DNA of 64,000 nt, from the NCBI RefSeq assembly GCF_018499505.1, contig NZ_JAHDAC010000003.1, positions 62,001-126,000 on the forward strand, read 5' to 3'. This DNA comes from Streptococcus parasanguinis (lineage in GTDB: Bacteria > Bacillota > Bacilli > Lactobacillales > Streptococcaceae). This document shows positions 7,360 through 15,949 of this stretch, piece by piece. Numbering within the stretch: position 1 is the first letter of the stretch; each line of letters starts with the position of its first letter. The notes beneath the pieces are model-generated. The model had not been told where the DNA came from and searched no databases. It was given only the letters and a program-made list of their open reading frames with translations. A program made the position numbers and the translations under genes.

Positions 7360-9586
7360 AGACCTTCCTTTTTCGCTTGTCCATCTTGCCTTTGTACTCC
7401 TATGGCTGTATTTTAGTATCTATCAACCATCTTGGCTTTCAATCAGCGGTCTAGTAGTAGTGGGAATTTTAGCGGTTCATCACTATAAAGGGGATCGCTC
7501 AAGTTTGCTAGGGCTTGGTTTAGTAACCCTTTGTTTTGCGGCCTTCTTTGTCTTTCAGCGACTACAGGATCATCCAGTACAAGTGGAAAGTCAGCTGCCA
7601 CCCCACTTACGCCTGATTCCAGATACGATCAAGATCAATGGGGATGCCCTGTCTTTTCGTGCTAAAAATCAGGGTAGGACCTACCAAGTCTTCTACACTT
7701 TAAAATCAGAAAAAGAAAAACAGCAGTGGCAAAGTCAAACTCATTTGTTGGAGTTGACGTATAAAGGTGCTATAGAAGAGCCAGAAGGGCAGCGAAATTT
7801 TAGAGGATTTGACTACCGGTCTTATTTGCAAACACAGGGGATTCACTATCAAATAAAAATTGAAGCGATCCAATCCGCACTTCCTATACAGACTTGGAAT
7901 GTTTTTGACTGGCTATCTCAATGGAGGCGCCAAGCCATTGTTTGGAGTAAAGAGCACTTTCCGCAGCCAATGAACCAGTATATGACCGGCCTTCTTTTTG
8001 GCTATTTAGATACGGATTTTGAAGAGATGGACCAGCTTTACACGAGTTTAGGAATCATCCATTTATTCGCCTTATCTGGGATGCAGGTTGGCTTTTTCAT
8101 CAATGGGATCCGGAAAGCTCTCTTACGTCTAGGAATCTTGCAAGAGACAGTCGATATCTGGATGCTTCCAATTTCTTTGGTCTATGCTGGCTTGACAGGT
8201 TTTTCTGTTTCAGTGGTTCGTAGCCTCTTGCAGAAGATCCTCTCTCAAAAGGGGGTCCGAGGGATGGAGAATATGGCGATGACCTTGATGATCTTAATGT
8301 TGCTCATGCCCAAGTTTCTCCTGACAGCTGGAGGGGTCTTGAGTTGTGCCTACGCCTTTATTTTGACCTTGGTAGATACCAGTTCTTATTCCGGACTGAA
8401 AAAGCTACTAGTGGAAAGTTTCTGGATTAGCCTGGGGATTTTGCCCCTTTTGACCTATTACTTTAGTGTCTTTCAACCCTGGTCACTCCCTTTAACCTTC
8501 CTCTTTTCTTTCTTATTTGATCTTGTCCTTCTTCCAGGTTTAACGGTGCTATTTATCTTATCGATTCTAAAGCCCCTTACAATTTTTAACAGTTTCTTTC
8601 TTCTCATAGAGGAGTGTATTCGTTGGATTTCAAAGCTCACGTCGCTACCTTTGGTATTTGGTCAGCCGACGGGACCAGCTCTGATCGCTCTCTTCCTTCT
8701 TTTAGGGATCTTGTATGATCTTCGAAAGCAAAAAAAACGTCGTTTTCTGTTAATAGGTATGATTCTAATCATCTTTTGTTGGACCAAGCACCCTTTAGAA
8801 AATGAGATTACCATGGTGGATATCGGTCAAGGAGATAGTATCTTTTTACGCGATTGGAAAGGAAGAACCATATTGATTGATGTCGGAGGACGTGTCACTT
8901 TTAAAAGTGGAGAAAAGTGGCAAGAGCGCAGTCAATCTGCCAATGCGGATCAAACCTTGATTCCCTATCTCAAGAGTCGTGGTGTTGGAAAACTCGATGC
9001 TTTGGTCTTGACTCATACAGACCAGGACCATATGGGCGATATGGTGGAGGTTGCCAAACAAATCCCAGTAAAAAAAGTGTATGTCAGTCCAGGTAGTCTA
9101 ACTAATTCTCAATTTCGAGAGAAATTGAAACAGCTTCATAGTCCGATTAAAGTAGTCCAGAGAGGAGATCAACTACCTATTTTTGATCATCATCTAGAAG
9201 TCTTATCCCCTGATGAAGTGGGGGATGGTAAAAATGATGATTCGATTGTCCTCTATGGGCAGTTCTTTCAGAAACGATTTTTGTTCACGGGTGATTTGGA
9301 AGAAGCTGGAGAGAAAAAACTATTGAAAAACGATCCACAATTACAAGTAGATGTCTTGAAAGTAGGCCACCACGGTTCTAAAGGTTCCTCTAGTGATGTG
9401 TTTTTAGATCAGTTACATCCTCAGTTGGCCTTGATCTCTGTTGGAAAGAAAAATCGCTACCAACATCCCCATAAAGAATTGCTCGATCGTCTAGAGGAAC
9501 GCTCTATTTCTTATCTTCGTACCGATGAAAGGGGAGCAATTCGCTTGATTGGGTGGGACCATTGGAGGGTAGAAACGGTCCACTAG
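7340..9586 (+). CDS. comEC: Competence DNA channel ComEC
   Basis: A 748-residue polytopic membrane protein forming the channel that takes single-stranded DNA into the cell during transformation. The N-terminal third holds membrane segments and an extracellular domain. The central ComEC/Rec2 Competence domain spans about residues 215-470 and includes SLGIIHLFALSGMQ. The C-terminal metallo-beta-lactamase-like domain has HTDQDHMGD (first His near residue 559) and GHHGSKGSS, the putative strand-degrading nuclease. The ATG lies inside the end of comEA. It shares the comEA cin-box promoter, so it is a late competence gene. No terminator is evident after it. Confidence 0.96.
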   Translation: MLSRWIKDLPFSLVHLAFVLLWLYFSIYQPSWLSISGLVVVGILAVHHYKGDRSSLLGLGLVTLCFAAFFVFQRLQDHPVQVESQLPPHLRLIPDTIKINGDALSFRAKNQGRTYQVFYTLKSEKEKQQWQSQTHLLELTYKGAIEEPEGQRNFRGFDYRSYLQTQGIHYQIKIEAIQSALPIQTWNVFDWLSQWRRQAIVWSKEHFPQPMNQYMTGLLFGYLDTDFEEMDQLYTSLGIIHLFALSGMQVGFFINGIRKALLRLGILQETVDIWMLPISLVYAGLTGFSVSVVRSLLQKILSQKGVRGMENMAMTLMILMLLMPKFLLTAGGVLSCAYAFILTLVDTSSYSGLKKLLVESFWISLGILPLLTYYFSVFQPWSLPLTFLFSFLFDLVLLPGLTVLFILSILKPLTIFNSFFLLIEECIRWISKLTSLPLVFGQPTGPALIALFLLLGILYDLRKQKKRRFLLIGMILIIFCWTKHPLENEITMVDIGQGDSIFLRDWKGRTILIDVGGRVTFKSGEKWQERSQSANADQTLIPYLKSRGVGKLDALVLTHTDQDHMGDMVEVAKQIPVKKVYVSPGSLTNSQFREKLKQLHSPIKVVQRGDQLPIFDHHLEVLSPDEVGDGKNDDSIVLYGQFFQKRFLFTGDLEEAGEKKLLKNDPQLQVDVLKVGHHGSKGSSSDVFLDQLHPQLALISVGKKNRYQHPHKELLDRLEERSISYLRTDERGAIRLIGWDHWRVETVH

Positions 9587-9600
9587 AGACGAGGAGAGGT

Positions 9601-9629
9601 TTGCTTTCTATGCTGAAAATTGCTATTAT
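9601..9629 (+). promoter_or_regulatory. Promoter before the DUF805 gene
   Basis: TTGCTT (9601-9606), 17-base spacer, TATTAT (9624-9629) with a TG extension at 9621-9622. Confidence 0.55.
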
Positions 9630-9661
9630 AGAAAGTGAAATCAATGTAAAGGTAGAATCGT

Positions 9662-10264
9662 ATGAACGCATTTAAGCAATTTTGGATACAGTATGCAGAT
9701 TTTTCAAGTAAGACCAGTCGGGCCCGTTTTTGGCTAGCTTTTTTCTGGAATTCCCTGATTTCTTTGCCTCTTTGGGTTTTTTACATCGTGACCTCTTTAT
9801 CCCATCAAAATGCTCAAGAAACGCTCGATTTTTCAACTGTTCATTCTAAGACAGGTTTATGGGCGCTCGCTTTCTTAGCATTCTTTTACTTCCTCATTTT
9901 AGTACCCAGTCAAGCCATTTGTGTACGTCGCTTGCGGGATGCGGGAATCCATTGGTCTTGGATCTTTTTGAACCTTGGACCGGTTCTGCTCTATTTGTTG
10001 ACGGGGCTAGATATTTTCCTATTTCTTTGGGGGATTACAGTTATTTCTCTCTTGATTCTCATGATGCTTCCAGGGAAAAACACCTTCCCACAACCAGTAG
10101 AAACTCCTATGGGAGTGGCTTCTGAACCACAGGTCACAGCGACAGGGGGGAGCTTTGGCGGCAACTCGTTTGAGCAAATTCCAAATTTTGTAGCAGCACC
10201 TGATTTGTCTGATGAAAAACCACCATTGGAACAAAAAATGGCTGCTGAACACGAAATCCACTAG
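9662..10264 (+). CDS. DUF805 family membrane protein
   Basis: A 200-residue protein with about four hydrophobic segments in the first 145 residues and a soluble, acidic C-terminal tail. The N-terminal pattern (FWIQYADFSSKTSRARFWLA) and the later VRRLRDAG-IHWSW block are typical of DUF805, a family of small bacterial membrane proteins of unknown function. The ATG at 9662 is preceded by AAAGG at good spacing and by a promoter, so it need not depend on the comEC transcript. holA follows after 23 bases, possibly in the same transcript. No function can be assigned from sequence or neighbours. Confidence 0.75.
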   Translation: MNAFKQFWIQYADFSSKTSRARFWLAFFWNSLISLPLWVFYIVTSLSHQNAQETLDFSTVHSKTGLWALAFLAFFYFLILVPSQAICVRRLRDAGIHWSWIFLNLGPVLLYLLTGLDIFLFLWGITVISLLILMMLPGKNTFPQPVETPMGVASEPQVTATGGSFGGNSFEQIPNFVAAPDLSDEKPPLEQKMAAEHEIH

Positions 10265-10287
10265 ACTGATAGAGATAAGAGAGTTTC

Positions 10288-11322
10288 ATGCAAGCAATTA
10301 CCGACATTAAACATCTGACGGTTCAAACTCTGCCTCCTATTCTTGTCTTGACGGGTGAGGATGTAGGTCAATTTGAATGGTTAAAAAAAGACATTTTAAA
10401 AAAAATAGGCTATGATCCCTCAGATTTGAATTATTCTTATTTTGATATGAAGGAAGCCTCCTATGCTGAAGTCGAGCTAGATTTGGTCAGTCTTCCCTTT
10501 TTTGCAGATGAAAAAATCGTGATTTTGGATCACTTATTGGATTTGACCACTGCCAAAAAACGCAATTTAACCGATGAAGATCTGAAGCAATTTGAAAATT
10601 ATCTGGAAAATCCTTCTGAATCAACCCGTTTGGTGATATTTGCAGAAGGAAAATTAGATAGTAAGCGTCGCTTAGTCAAACTCCTAAAACGGGATGCCCA
10701 GATCATTGAAGCAACAACACCTAAAGAGCAAGATTTAAAGCGTTATTTTGCAAGTCAGGCACAAGAATTGGGCATACAGTTTGTGGGCGATTCCTTGGAC
10801 CAGCTACTCTTAAAATCTGGCTATGATTTTGGAGAGTTACAGAAGAATCTCGCTCTGTTGCAGGCTTATAAAGAAGATGGTCAGATTACCCTCCAAGATA
10901 TCAAGGAGGTTGTTCCAAAGTCCTTGCAAGATAATATTTTTGATCTGACACAGATGATTCTCAAACGCCAAATCGATCAAGCCCGGAATTTGGTTAAGGA
11001 TCTCCGCTTACAAGGAGAAGATGAAATAAAATTGATCGCTATTTTGTTGGGACAATTCCGAATGTTTTCTCAAGTTAAAATTTTCTCAGAAGAAGGCCAA
11101 TCCGAAAGCCAAATTGTAGCGAGCTTGTCGGAGTTGTCAGGACGCAAGGTCAATCCTTATCAGGTGAAGTTTGCTTTACGGGATAGCCGCAGGCTTAGCC
11201 TGTCCTTTTTGAAGCAAGCTATGATGACCTTCATCGAGACGGATTATGCGATTAAAAGTGGAACATATGAAAAAGACTACTTATTTGATTTGGCCCTGTT
11301 GAAAGTAGCGAATAGCGTCTAA
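10288..11322 (+). CDS. holA: DNA polymerase III subunit delta
   Basis: A 344-residue clamp-loader subunit that opens the beta sliding clamp during replication. The N-terminal AAA+-like fold lacks a functional Walker A, as usual for delta (LVLTGEDVGQFEWLKK). The middle and C-terminal helical regions (SLQDNIFDLTQMI, LIAILLGQFRMFSQVK) match the HolA family, and the length is typical. It lies between the DUF805 gene and sodA; the holA-sodA pairing is common in streptococci. The start follows a modest AGAGAG site 23 bases after the preceding gene. Confidence 0.9.
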   Translation: MQAITDIKHLTVQTLPPILVLTGEDVGQFEWLKKDILKKIGYDPSDLNYSYFDMKEASYAEVELDLVSLPFFADEKIVILDHLLDLTTAKKRNLTDEDLKQFENYLENPSESTRLVIFAEGKLDSKRRLVKLLKRDAQIIEATTPKEQDLKRYFASQAQELGIQFVGDSLDQLLLKSGYDFGELQKNLALLQAYKEDGQITLQDIKEVVPKSLQDNIFDLTQMILKRQIDQARNLVKDLRLQGEDEIKLIAILLGQFRMFSQVKIFSEEGQSESQIVASLSELSGRKVNPYQVKFALRDSRRLSLSFLKQAMMTFIETDYAIKSGTYEKDYLFDLALLKVANSV

Positions 11323-11349
11323 CGATGAATGAAATCGCAAGCAGATTAG

Positions 11350-11378
11350 TTGAATAATTTAGCTGTTTACGTTATCAT
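11350..11378 (+). promoter_or_regulatory. Promoter of sodA
   Basis: TTGAAT (11350-11355), 17-base spacer, TATCAT (11373-11378), 32 bases before the sodA ATG. Confidence 0.55.
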
Positions 11379-11410
11379 CAAGTCAGTAATAAAGAAAAGA
11401 GGACCATAAA

Positions 11411-12016
11411 ATGGCTATCATTTTACCAGAATTACCATATGCTTATGATGCATTGGAACCTTATATCGATGAAGAAACCATGCATTTGCACCATGATAAA
11501 CACCATCAAACATATGTAAACAATGTGAATGCAGCTCTTGAAAAACATCCTGAAATTGGAGAAGACCTTGAAAGCTTGTTAGCTGATGTTGAATCCATTC
11601 CAGCTGACATTCGCCAAGCTGTGATCAACAATGGTGGTGGTCATTTGAACCACGCTCTTTTCTGGGAATTGATGACTCCAGAACAAACAGCTCCTTCAGC
11701 AGAACTTGCTGCAGCGATTGATGCTACATTTGGTTCATTTGAAGACTTCAAAGCAGCCTTCACAGCAGCAGCAACGACACGTTTTGGTTCTGGCTGGGCA
11801 TGGTTGGTTGTCAACAAAGAAGGCAAACTCGAAGTGACTTCAACAGCAAACCAAGATACACCAATCTCTGAAGGTAAAACACCAATCCTTGGTTTGGATG
11901 TTTGGGAACATGCCTACTACGTGAAATACCGTAACGTACGTCCTGACTACATCAAAGCTTTCTTCTCAGTGATTAACTGGAATAAAGTTAATGAATTGTT
12001 TGCAGCAGCAAAATAA
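11411..12016 (+). CDS. sodA: Superoxide dismutase (Mn/Fe family)
   Basis: A 201-residue cytoplasmic enzyme that converts superoxide to oxygen and peroxide. The metal ligands are visible: His27 within [13 protein letters not shown], a His in NHALFWELM, and Asp/His in [13 protein letters not shown]. Streptococcal SodA normally uses Mn, which the GSGWAWLV and DVWEHAYY segments support, though the metal cannot be proved from sequence. It is monocistronic with its own promoter, an AAGAGGA ribosome-binding site and a strong terminator. Its codons are strongly biased, as expected of a highly expressed gene. Confidence 0.97.
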   Translation: MAIILPELPYAYDALEPYIDEETMHLHHDKHHQTYVNNVNAALEKHPEIGEDLESLLADVESIPADIRQAVINNGGGHLNHALFWELMTPEQTAPSAELAAAIDATFGSFEDFKAAFTAAATTRFGSGWAWLVVNKEGKLEVTSTANQDTPISEGKTPILGLDVWEHAYYVKYRNVRPDYIKAFFSVINWNKVNELFAAAK

Positions 12017-12027
12017 TAAAATGAAGG

Positions 12028-12066
12028 AATCTATAAGAGTAAGTATTGGCTCTTATAGATTTTTTA
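12028..12066 (+). terminator. Terminator of sodA
   Basis: Twelve-base stem (12028-12039 with 12050-12061) followed by a T-run. Confidence 0.9.
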
Positions 12067-12096
12067 TTTGCATCCGGAAAATCGGAGTATAATTTC

Positions 12097-12124
12097 TTGC
12101 GTTTGGTCAGGAAAATGATACACT
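12097..12124 (+). promoter_or_regulatory. Promoter of the HerA-like ATPase gene
   Basis: TTGCGT (12097-12102), 16-base spacer, TACACT (12119-12124) with a TG extension at 12116-12117. About 100 bases of untranslated leader follow. Confidence 0.5.
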
Positions 12125-12225
12125 AGTAGGAGTGTGTCTTACTTGTCTGAAGCCTGGTTTGAAGGGCCTAGGCAAGGAAAAGATAAACCTTAAAATGAAA
12201 ACTGAAACATTCAGGGAGAAATGAA

Positions 12226-13698
12226 ATGACTAGTATTACCATTACCAAAGGAGCCGTTGAGACGCCTATCTATTTGCGGATGTTGAATCGTCATGGCTTG
12301 ATTGCAGGTGCAACAGGAACAGGAAAAACGGTTACGCTCAAGGTCCTAACAGAAAAATTAAGCAAAGAAGGCATTCCGGTCTTTCTAGCCGATATCAAGG
12401 GAGATTTATCTGGCTTAGCCAAAGCTGGGCAATGGACACCAAAACTGGAAGAACGCTACAAGCTTCTTGGGATCACAGATCCGTTTGAGCCACAAGCCTT
12501 CCCTGTTCGATTGTGGGACGTCTTTGGCCAAGCTGGTCATCCTGTTCGGGCGACTGTCGAAGGGATGGGGTCATTGCTTCTTTCTCGTCTACTTGATTTG
12601 AATGAAACCCAATCAGGAATTCTCGCAATTGTCTTTAAAGTGGCCCAAGAGAAAGATTGGCCCTTGATTGATTTGAAGGACCTGCAAAGCCTTTTAAAGG
12701 AAGTCTATGAACACAGTTCAGACTATTCGGCCCAATATGGCAATATCACCAAACAATCTGTCGGAGCCATCCAAAGAAGTCTCTTGGTTCTTGAAGAAGA
12801 AGGAGCAGACCAGTTTTTCGGAGAACCAGCACTTGATTTAAATGACTTCATGCAACTCGATGCATCTGGTCGTGGTTATATCAATATTCTTTCGGCTACA
12901 AAGCTTTTTCATTCACCAAAATTGTACTCAACCTTTTTGATTTGGATGCTGTCTCGTCTTTTTGAAACACTTCCAGAGGTTGGGGATCCTGAAAAGCCAA
13001 AATTGGTCTTCTTCTTTGATGAAGCGCATCTCCTCTTTAAGGATGCAAGCAAGCTCTTTCTTGAGAAGGTCGAGCAAGTGGTACGCCTGATTCGTTCGAA
13101 GGGTGTAGGGATTTATTTTATTACCCAAAATCCTCAAGACCTTCCAGAATCTGTTTTGGCACAGCTTGGAAATCGTGTTCAGCATGCACTTCGAGCTTAT
13201 ACACCAAAAGAAATGAAGGCAATTAAGGTTGCTGCCCAAAGTTTTCGTCCGAATCCAGATTTTGATACAGAAACAGTGATCACAGAGTTAGGGACAGGGG
13301 AAGCCTTGGTTTCTTTCCTAAATGAAAAGGGACAGCCTAGTGTGGTTGAGCGTGCTTATATTCTCTCTCCTCAATCGAGTTTTGACCTCTTAAATGAGAG
13401 TGAACAATTGGCCTTGATCACGACATCGCCTTTCCATCAAAAGTATGCGACGACGATTGATCGGGAATCTGCCTATGAAAAATTAGCAGCTAAAGCAAGC
13501 AAGGAAGCACAAGAAAAAGAGCAAAAAGAAGCAGAAAAGGAAGAGGCTGCAGCAGATAAGGCGGCTCAAAAACGTAGTCCGGGTCGTCCAAGAAAATCTA
13601 GTCTTGAAAAGGCAAAAGATTCCTTCTTGAGTTCCTTATTCCGGACGATTGCGCGTGAGATCGCTAAGCTGATTATGGGCTCCTTTAAACGGAAATAA
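12226..13698 (+). CDS. HerA/FtsK-type ATPase, DUF853 family
   Basis: A 490-residue P-loop ATPase. Walker A is GATGTGKT (from about residue 28), Walker B is FFFDEAHLLF, and a sensor-like ITQNPQDLP follows. This arrangement belongs to the DUF853/HerA-like helicases of bacteria, predicted to pump or translocate nucleic acid as a hexameric ring; the physiological role is not established. The C-terminal tail is rich in Lys, Glu and Ala and carries an AT-hook-like RSPGRPRK, then an amphipathic end, which may bind DNA. The gene stands alone, with no nuclease partner (NurA-like) beside it. The start has a GGGAGAAA ribosome-binding site. Confidence 0.82.
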   Translation: MTSITITKGAVETPIYLRMLNRHGLIAGATGTGKTVTLKVLTEKLSKEGIPVFLADIKGDLSGLAKAGQWTPKLEERYKLLGITDPFEPQAFPVRLWDVFGQAGHPVRATVEGMGSLLLSRLLDLNETQSGILAIVFKVAQEKDWPLIDLKDLQSLLKEVYEHSSDYSAQYGNITKQSVGAIQRSLLVLEEEGADQFFGEPALDLNDFMQLDASGRGYINILSATKLFHSPKLYSTFLIWMLSRLFETLPEVGDPEKPKLVFFFDEAHLLFKDASKLFLEKVEQVVRLIRSKGVGIYFITQNPQDLPESVLAQLGNRVQHALRAYTPKEMKAIKVAAQSFRPNPDFDTETVITELGTGEALVSFLNEKGQPSVVERAYILSPQSSFDLLNESEQLALITTSPFHQKYATTIDRESAYEKLAAKASKEAQEKEQKEAEKEEAAADKAAQKRSPGRPRKSSLEKAKDSFLSSLFRTIAREIAKLIMGSFKRK

Positions 13699-13758
13699 GC
13701 CTTTTATGAAAAGAAAAAAACTTTTTATAAAGAAACCGTTTTCTCTTTCTGATAATTC

Positions 13759-13787
13759 TTGTTATTTTCAGTAGAATCTTTTATAAT
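13759..13787 (+). promoter_or_regulatory. Promoter of the serine hydrolase gene, close to the ATG
   Basis: TTGTTA (13759-13764), 17-base spacer, TATAAT (13782-13787). The ATG at 13797 begins 10 bases after the -10 ends, leaving almost no leader. Confidence 0.75.
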
Positions 13788-13796
13788 TAATCTCGT

Positions 13797-14864
13797 ATGA
13801 AAAAATATTTTAATCTACGCTCGATCATGATTGCGGTCAGTATTTTATTGTGCTTAGTGGGAACAAGCGCACTGGGCTACTTGCATCTTACGCAACCAAC
13901 AGCATCAGCAATTGAAAAAAAAGCAAAGAAAACAAAAGAAGCAAAAGAACAAGATATCGAAAAGTCTACCCCTGAGACGAAAAAACCACGTGTCAAATCT
14001 CCTGAAGCTAAGCAAGCAGTAGTAGATGCAGACATGGAAATGATGAGTGCTTATGGCCTTGTCTATGATTATGCTAATAAAGGCTTGGTAGAGGTTGTTC
14101 AGGATTTCCTAGCGGAAAGTGGAATTGATCCGTCACAAGTTGCCTTCACGTATCGCAATGCCATTACTGGAGAGCAATTTGCCATGAATGATCTTCAACC
14201 AATGACGGCAGGTAGTACCTATAAGCTACCGTTGAACATGTTGGTGGTTGACGAGGTAGCAAAAGGCAAGCTCAATTTAACAGATCGGTTTGACATTACC
14301 AACACCTACTATGAATATGTAGGGGAGCATGACAATTACGTTGCTGCCTTTGATGGAGCTATGTCTATCCCTGATATGCAGCGCTATTCATTGGTTTACT
14401 CTGAAAATACCCCAGCCTATGCTTTGGCAGATCGTTTAGGGGGGATGGAGCAAGCGCGCAAGTTGTTCAGTCGTTATGGTCAATCCCGTTCACCAGAAGT
14501 CAAAACCTTTAGCGAAGATAATAAAACGACAACAGATTATTACATCCATGTCTTGGAATACCTTTGGAATCATCAAGAAAAATATGCAGATTTACTAGAA
14601 CTGATCGGGGAGTCTTTCCCAGGTGAGTACTATAAGAAATTCTTGCCAGATTTGGTGATTCAACAAAAACCAGGTTATGTTGCTGAAGCACTTAATGTGG
14701 ATGCGATTGTCCGTGAATCGACTCCTTATTTGGTTGCCATTTACACTGCAGGACTTGGAGGTACGACTCCAGAAAGTTCTGAAATCAGTGGTGTTGGTCT
14801 TTATCAATTGGGACAATTGGCTTATGTTATCAATGAATGGCATCGTGTCAATATGAATGAATAA
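13797..14864 (+). CDS. Membrane-anchored class A beta-lactamase-like serine hydrolase
   Basis: A 355-residue protein with an N-terminal membrane anchor (about residues 10-30), a Lys/Glu-rich linker and an extracellular penicillin-binding/beta-lactamase-like domain. The active-site SxxK is S140-T-Y-K143 and the SxN element is S202-E-N204. The third, KTG-like, motif is not canonical; KPG in QQKPGYVAE is the best candidate. It may be a wall-modifying hydrolase or a non-enzymatic relative; true beta-lactamase activity is not expected in streptococci. The ATG has no ribosome-binding site and lies 9 bases beyond the -10 box, so translation may be leaderless. The next in-frame ATG (13827) also lacks one. 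Confidence 0.72.
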   Translation: MKKYFNLRSIMIAVSILLCLVGTSALGYLHLTQPTASAIEKKAKKTKEAKEQDIEKSTPETKKPRVKSPEAKQAVVDADMEMMSAYGLVYDYANKGLVEVVQDFLAESGIDPSQVAFTYRNAITGEQFAMNDLQPMTAGSTYKLPLNMLVVDEVAKGKLNLTDRFDITNTYYEYVGEHDNYVAAFDGAMSIPDMQRYSLVYSENTPAYALADRLGGMEQARKLFSRYGQSRSPEVKTFSEDNKTTTDYYIHVLEYLWNHQEKYADLLELIGESFPGEYYKKFLPDLVIQQKPGYVAEALNVDAIVRESTPYLVAIYTAGLGGTTPESSEISGVGLYQLGQLAYVINEWHRVNMNE

Positions 14865-14869
14865 TCGAC

Positions 14870-14902
14870 AAAAGGTCTGAGTTTTGCTCAGACCTTTTCT
14901 TC
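14870..14902 (+). terminator. Terminator of the serine hydrolase gene
   Basis: Perfect 12-bp stem (14870-14881 with 14887-14898) followed by T-rich sequence. Confidence 0.85.
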
Positions 14903-14986
14903 TAACAAAGTATCATGAAAATGACTTGGTGTTTCGAATTACTTTTCTGTTCTAAAGAGACTTCTTTCCCTTTTCTATAAAAAGTA

Positions 14987-14995
14987 TGTTATACT
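14987..14995 (+). promoter_or_regulatory. Extended -10 promoter of flp
   Basis: TG-T-TATACT (14987-14995), with no convincing -35; AAGAGGAAG ribosome-binding site follows. Confidence 0.6.
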
Positions 14996-15023
14996 AATAA
15001 TAGTAATAAGAGGAAGTATAGAC

Positions 15024-15713
15024 ATGATTACAAAGGAAGATTACCAATTGCTCCGCTCGCATCCAGCCTTTTCTGCGCTACCAGTGGAGCTATTTGATAA
15101 ATTAGCTGTTGAAATTCATGCCAGGGATATCCCTAAAGGACAAATTTTGTTTTATGCAGGAGATAGGCGGGAGCGCATTTTTCTTCTGGCAAAAGGCTTT
15201 GCTCGTATTGAGCAATTTGATTCGTCGGACCAATTCTCCTATATGGATTATATAAAGAAGGGGGCTCTGTTCCCTTATGGTGGGATGTTCCAGGATGAGC
15301 GTTACCATTATACAGCTAGTGCGGTGACGGATTTGCGTTGTTTCGTGATTCCCGTCAATCTCTATGAATTATATGCCCAAGAGAGTAAGGAGCAGTTGCT
15401 CTTTATTATGAGAAAGCTCTCTTCCATCCTAGAATTTCAAGAGTTGCGCTTGCGTAATGTCGTGACAGCTAGTGCCAGTGAGCGTGTGATTCAATCCTTA
15501 GCCATTCTGTGCAAGGACTATGAAAGCCTTGGAAATCAACTTCCATTTCCAATTAGTATGAAGGAAATGGCCAAATTAGCAGCCACAACTCGAGAAACTG
15601 TCAATCAAGTTTTAAAGAAACTCATCGATTCTCATAAGATCCAGTATGAGAGAAAACAACTAACTTTTCTAGATACAGCCTACTTTTTAAAAAGTTTTGA
15701 AGAGATCAACTAA
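15024..15713 (+). CDS. flp: Crp/Fnr-family regulator of the arginine deiminase genes
   Basis: A 229-residue transcription factor with an N-terminal cyclic-nucleotide-binding-like beta-roll (about residues 15-120), a dimerisation helix and a C-terminal winged helix-turn-helix (MKEMAKLAATTRETVNQVLKKL). Only two cysteines are present (in LRCFVIP and AILCKDY), so the N-terminal iron-sulphur ligands of true FNR are absent and oxygen sensing by such a cluster is unlikely. Position directly upstream of arcA matches the Fnr-like Flp proteins that activate arc genes in S. gordonii and S. suis; the target is inferred from that. It has its own promoter and terminator. Confidence 0.8.
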   Translation: MITKEDYQLLRSHPAFSALPVELFDKLAVEIHARDIPKGQILFYAGDRRERIFLLAKGFARIEQFDSSDQFSYMDYIKKGALFPYGGMFQDERYHYTASAVTDLRCFVIPVNLYELYAQESKEQLLFIMRKLSSILEFQELRLRNVVTASASERVIQSLAILCKDYESLGNQLPFPISMKEMAKLAATTRETVNQVLKKLIDSHKIQYERKQLTFLDTAYFLKSFEEIN

Positions 15714-15731
15714 TTTGTTGATCTTTTTTTA
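15703..15731 (+). terminator. Terminator of flp
   Basis: Stem AGATCAAC (15703-15710) with GTTGATCT (15717-15724), then a T-run. The stop codon lies in the loop. Confidence 0.9.
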
Positions 15732-15740
15732 TTTTTTACA

Positions 15741-15758
15741 AAAAAATATATATTCATA
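15741..15758 (-). promoter_or_regulatory. Candidate ArgR/ArcR operator (one good half-site)
   Basis: On the minus strand this reads TATGAATATATATT, a good match to the left half of the ARG box (TNTGAATWWWWATTCA) with a degenerate right half. It lies about 190 bases before arcA. Confidence 0.35.
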
Positions 15759-15780
15759 AAAATAATATAAAAGGCAAAAT

Positions 15781-15849
15781 ATGCAAAGAAAACGCTTCAT
15801 ATTAACTAAAAAATAGGAAAGATTCAAAAAAACGCCAAATTCTTTGCAT
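15781..15849. repeat. Inverted decamers in the arcA control region
   Basis: ATGCAAAGAA (15781-15790) and its exact reverse complement TTCTTTGCAT (15840-15849), 59 bp centre to centre, just upstream of the arcA promoter. May be paired operators or chance. Confidence 0.4.
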
Positions 15850-15869
15850 TCAAAAAGTAGAATCCTTTG

Positions 15870-15897
15870 TGAAAGCGGTATCATTAAAGACTATAAT
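15870..15897 (+). promoter_or_regulatory. arcA promoter with overlapping cre site
   Basis: A strong -10 TATAAT (15892-15897) has a poor -35, as expected of an activator-dependent promoter. TGAAAGCGGTATCA (15870-15883) matches the CcpA cre consensus and covers the -35 region, so glucose repression would be direct. Confidence 0.7.
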
Positions 15898-15949
15898 AAC
15901 AACTGTAATAAGCTTGTGAACAAGCTCAAAGAAAAAAGGAGGATGACAG

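Noticed and set aside
9610..9675. 21-codon ORF (MLKIAIIESEINVKVESYER) overlapping the DUF805 start
   Set aside because: It begins within the promoter spacer, so it would not be fully transcribed, and overlaps the real start.
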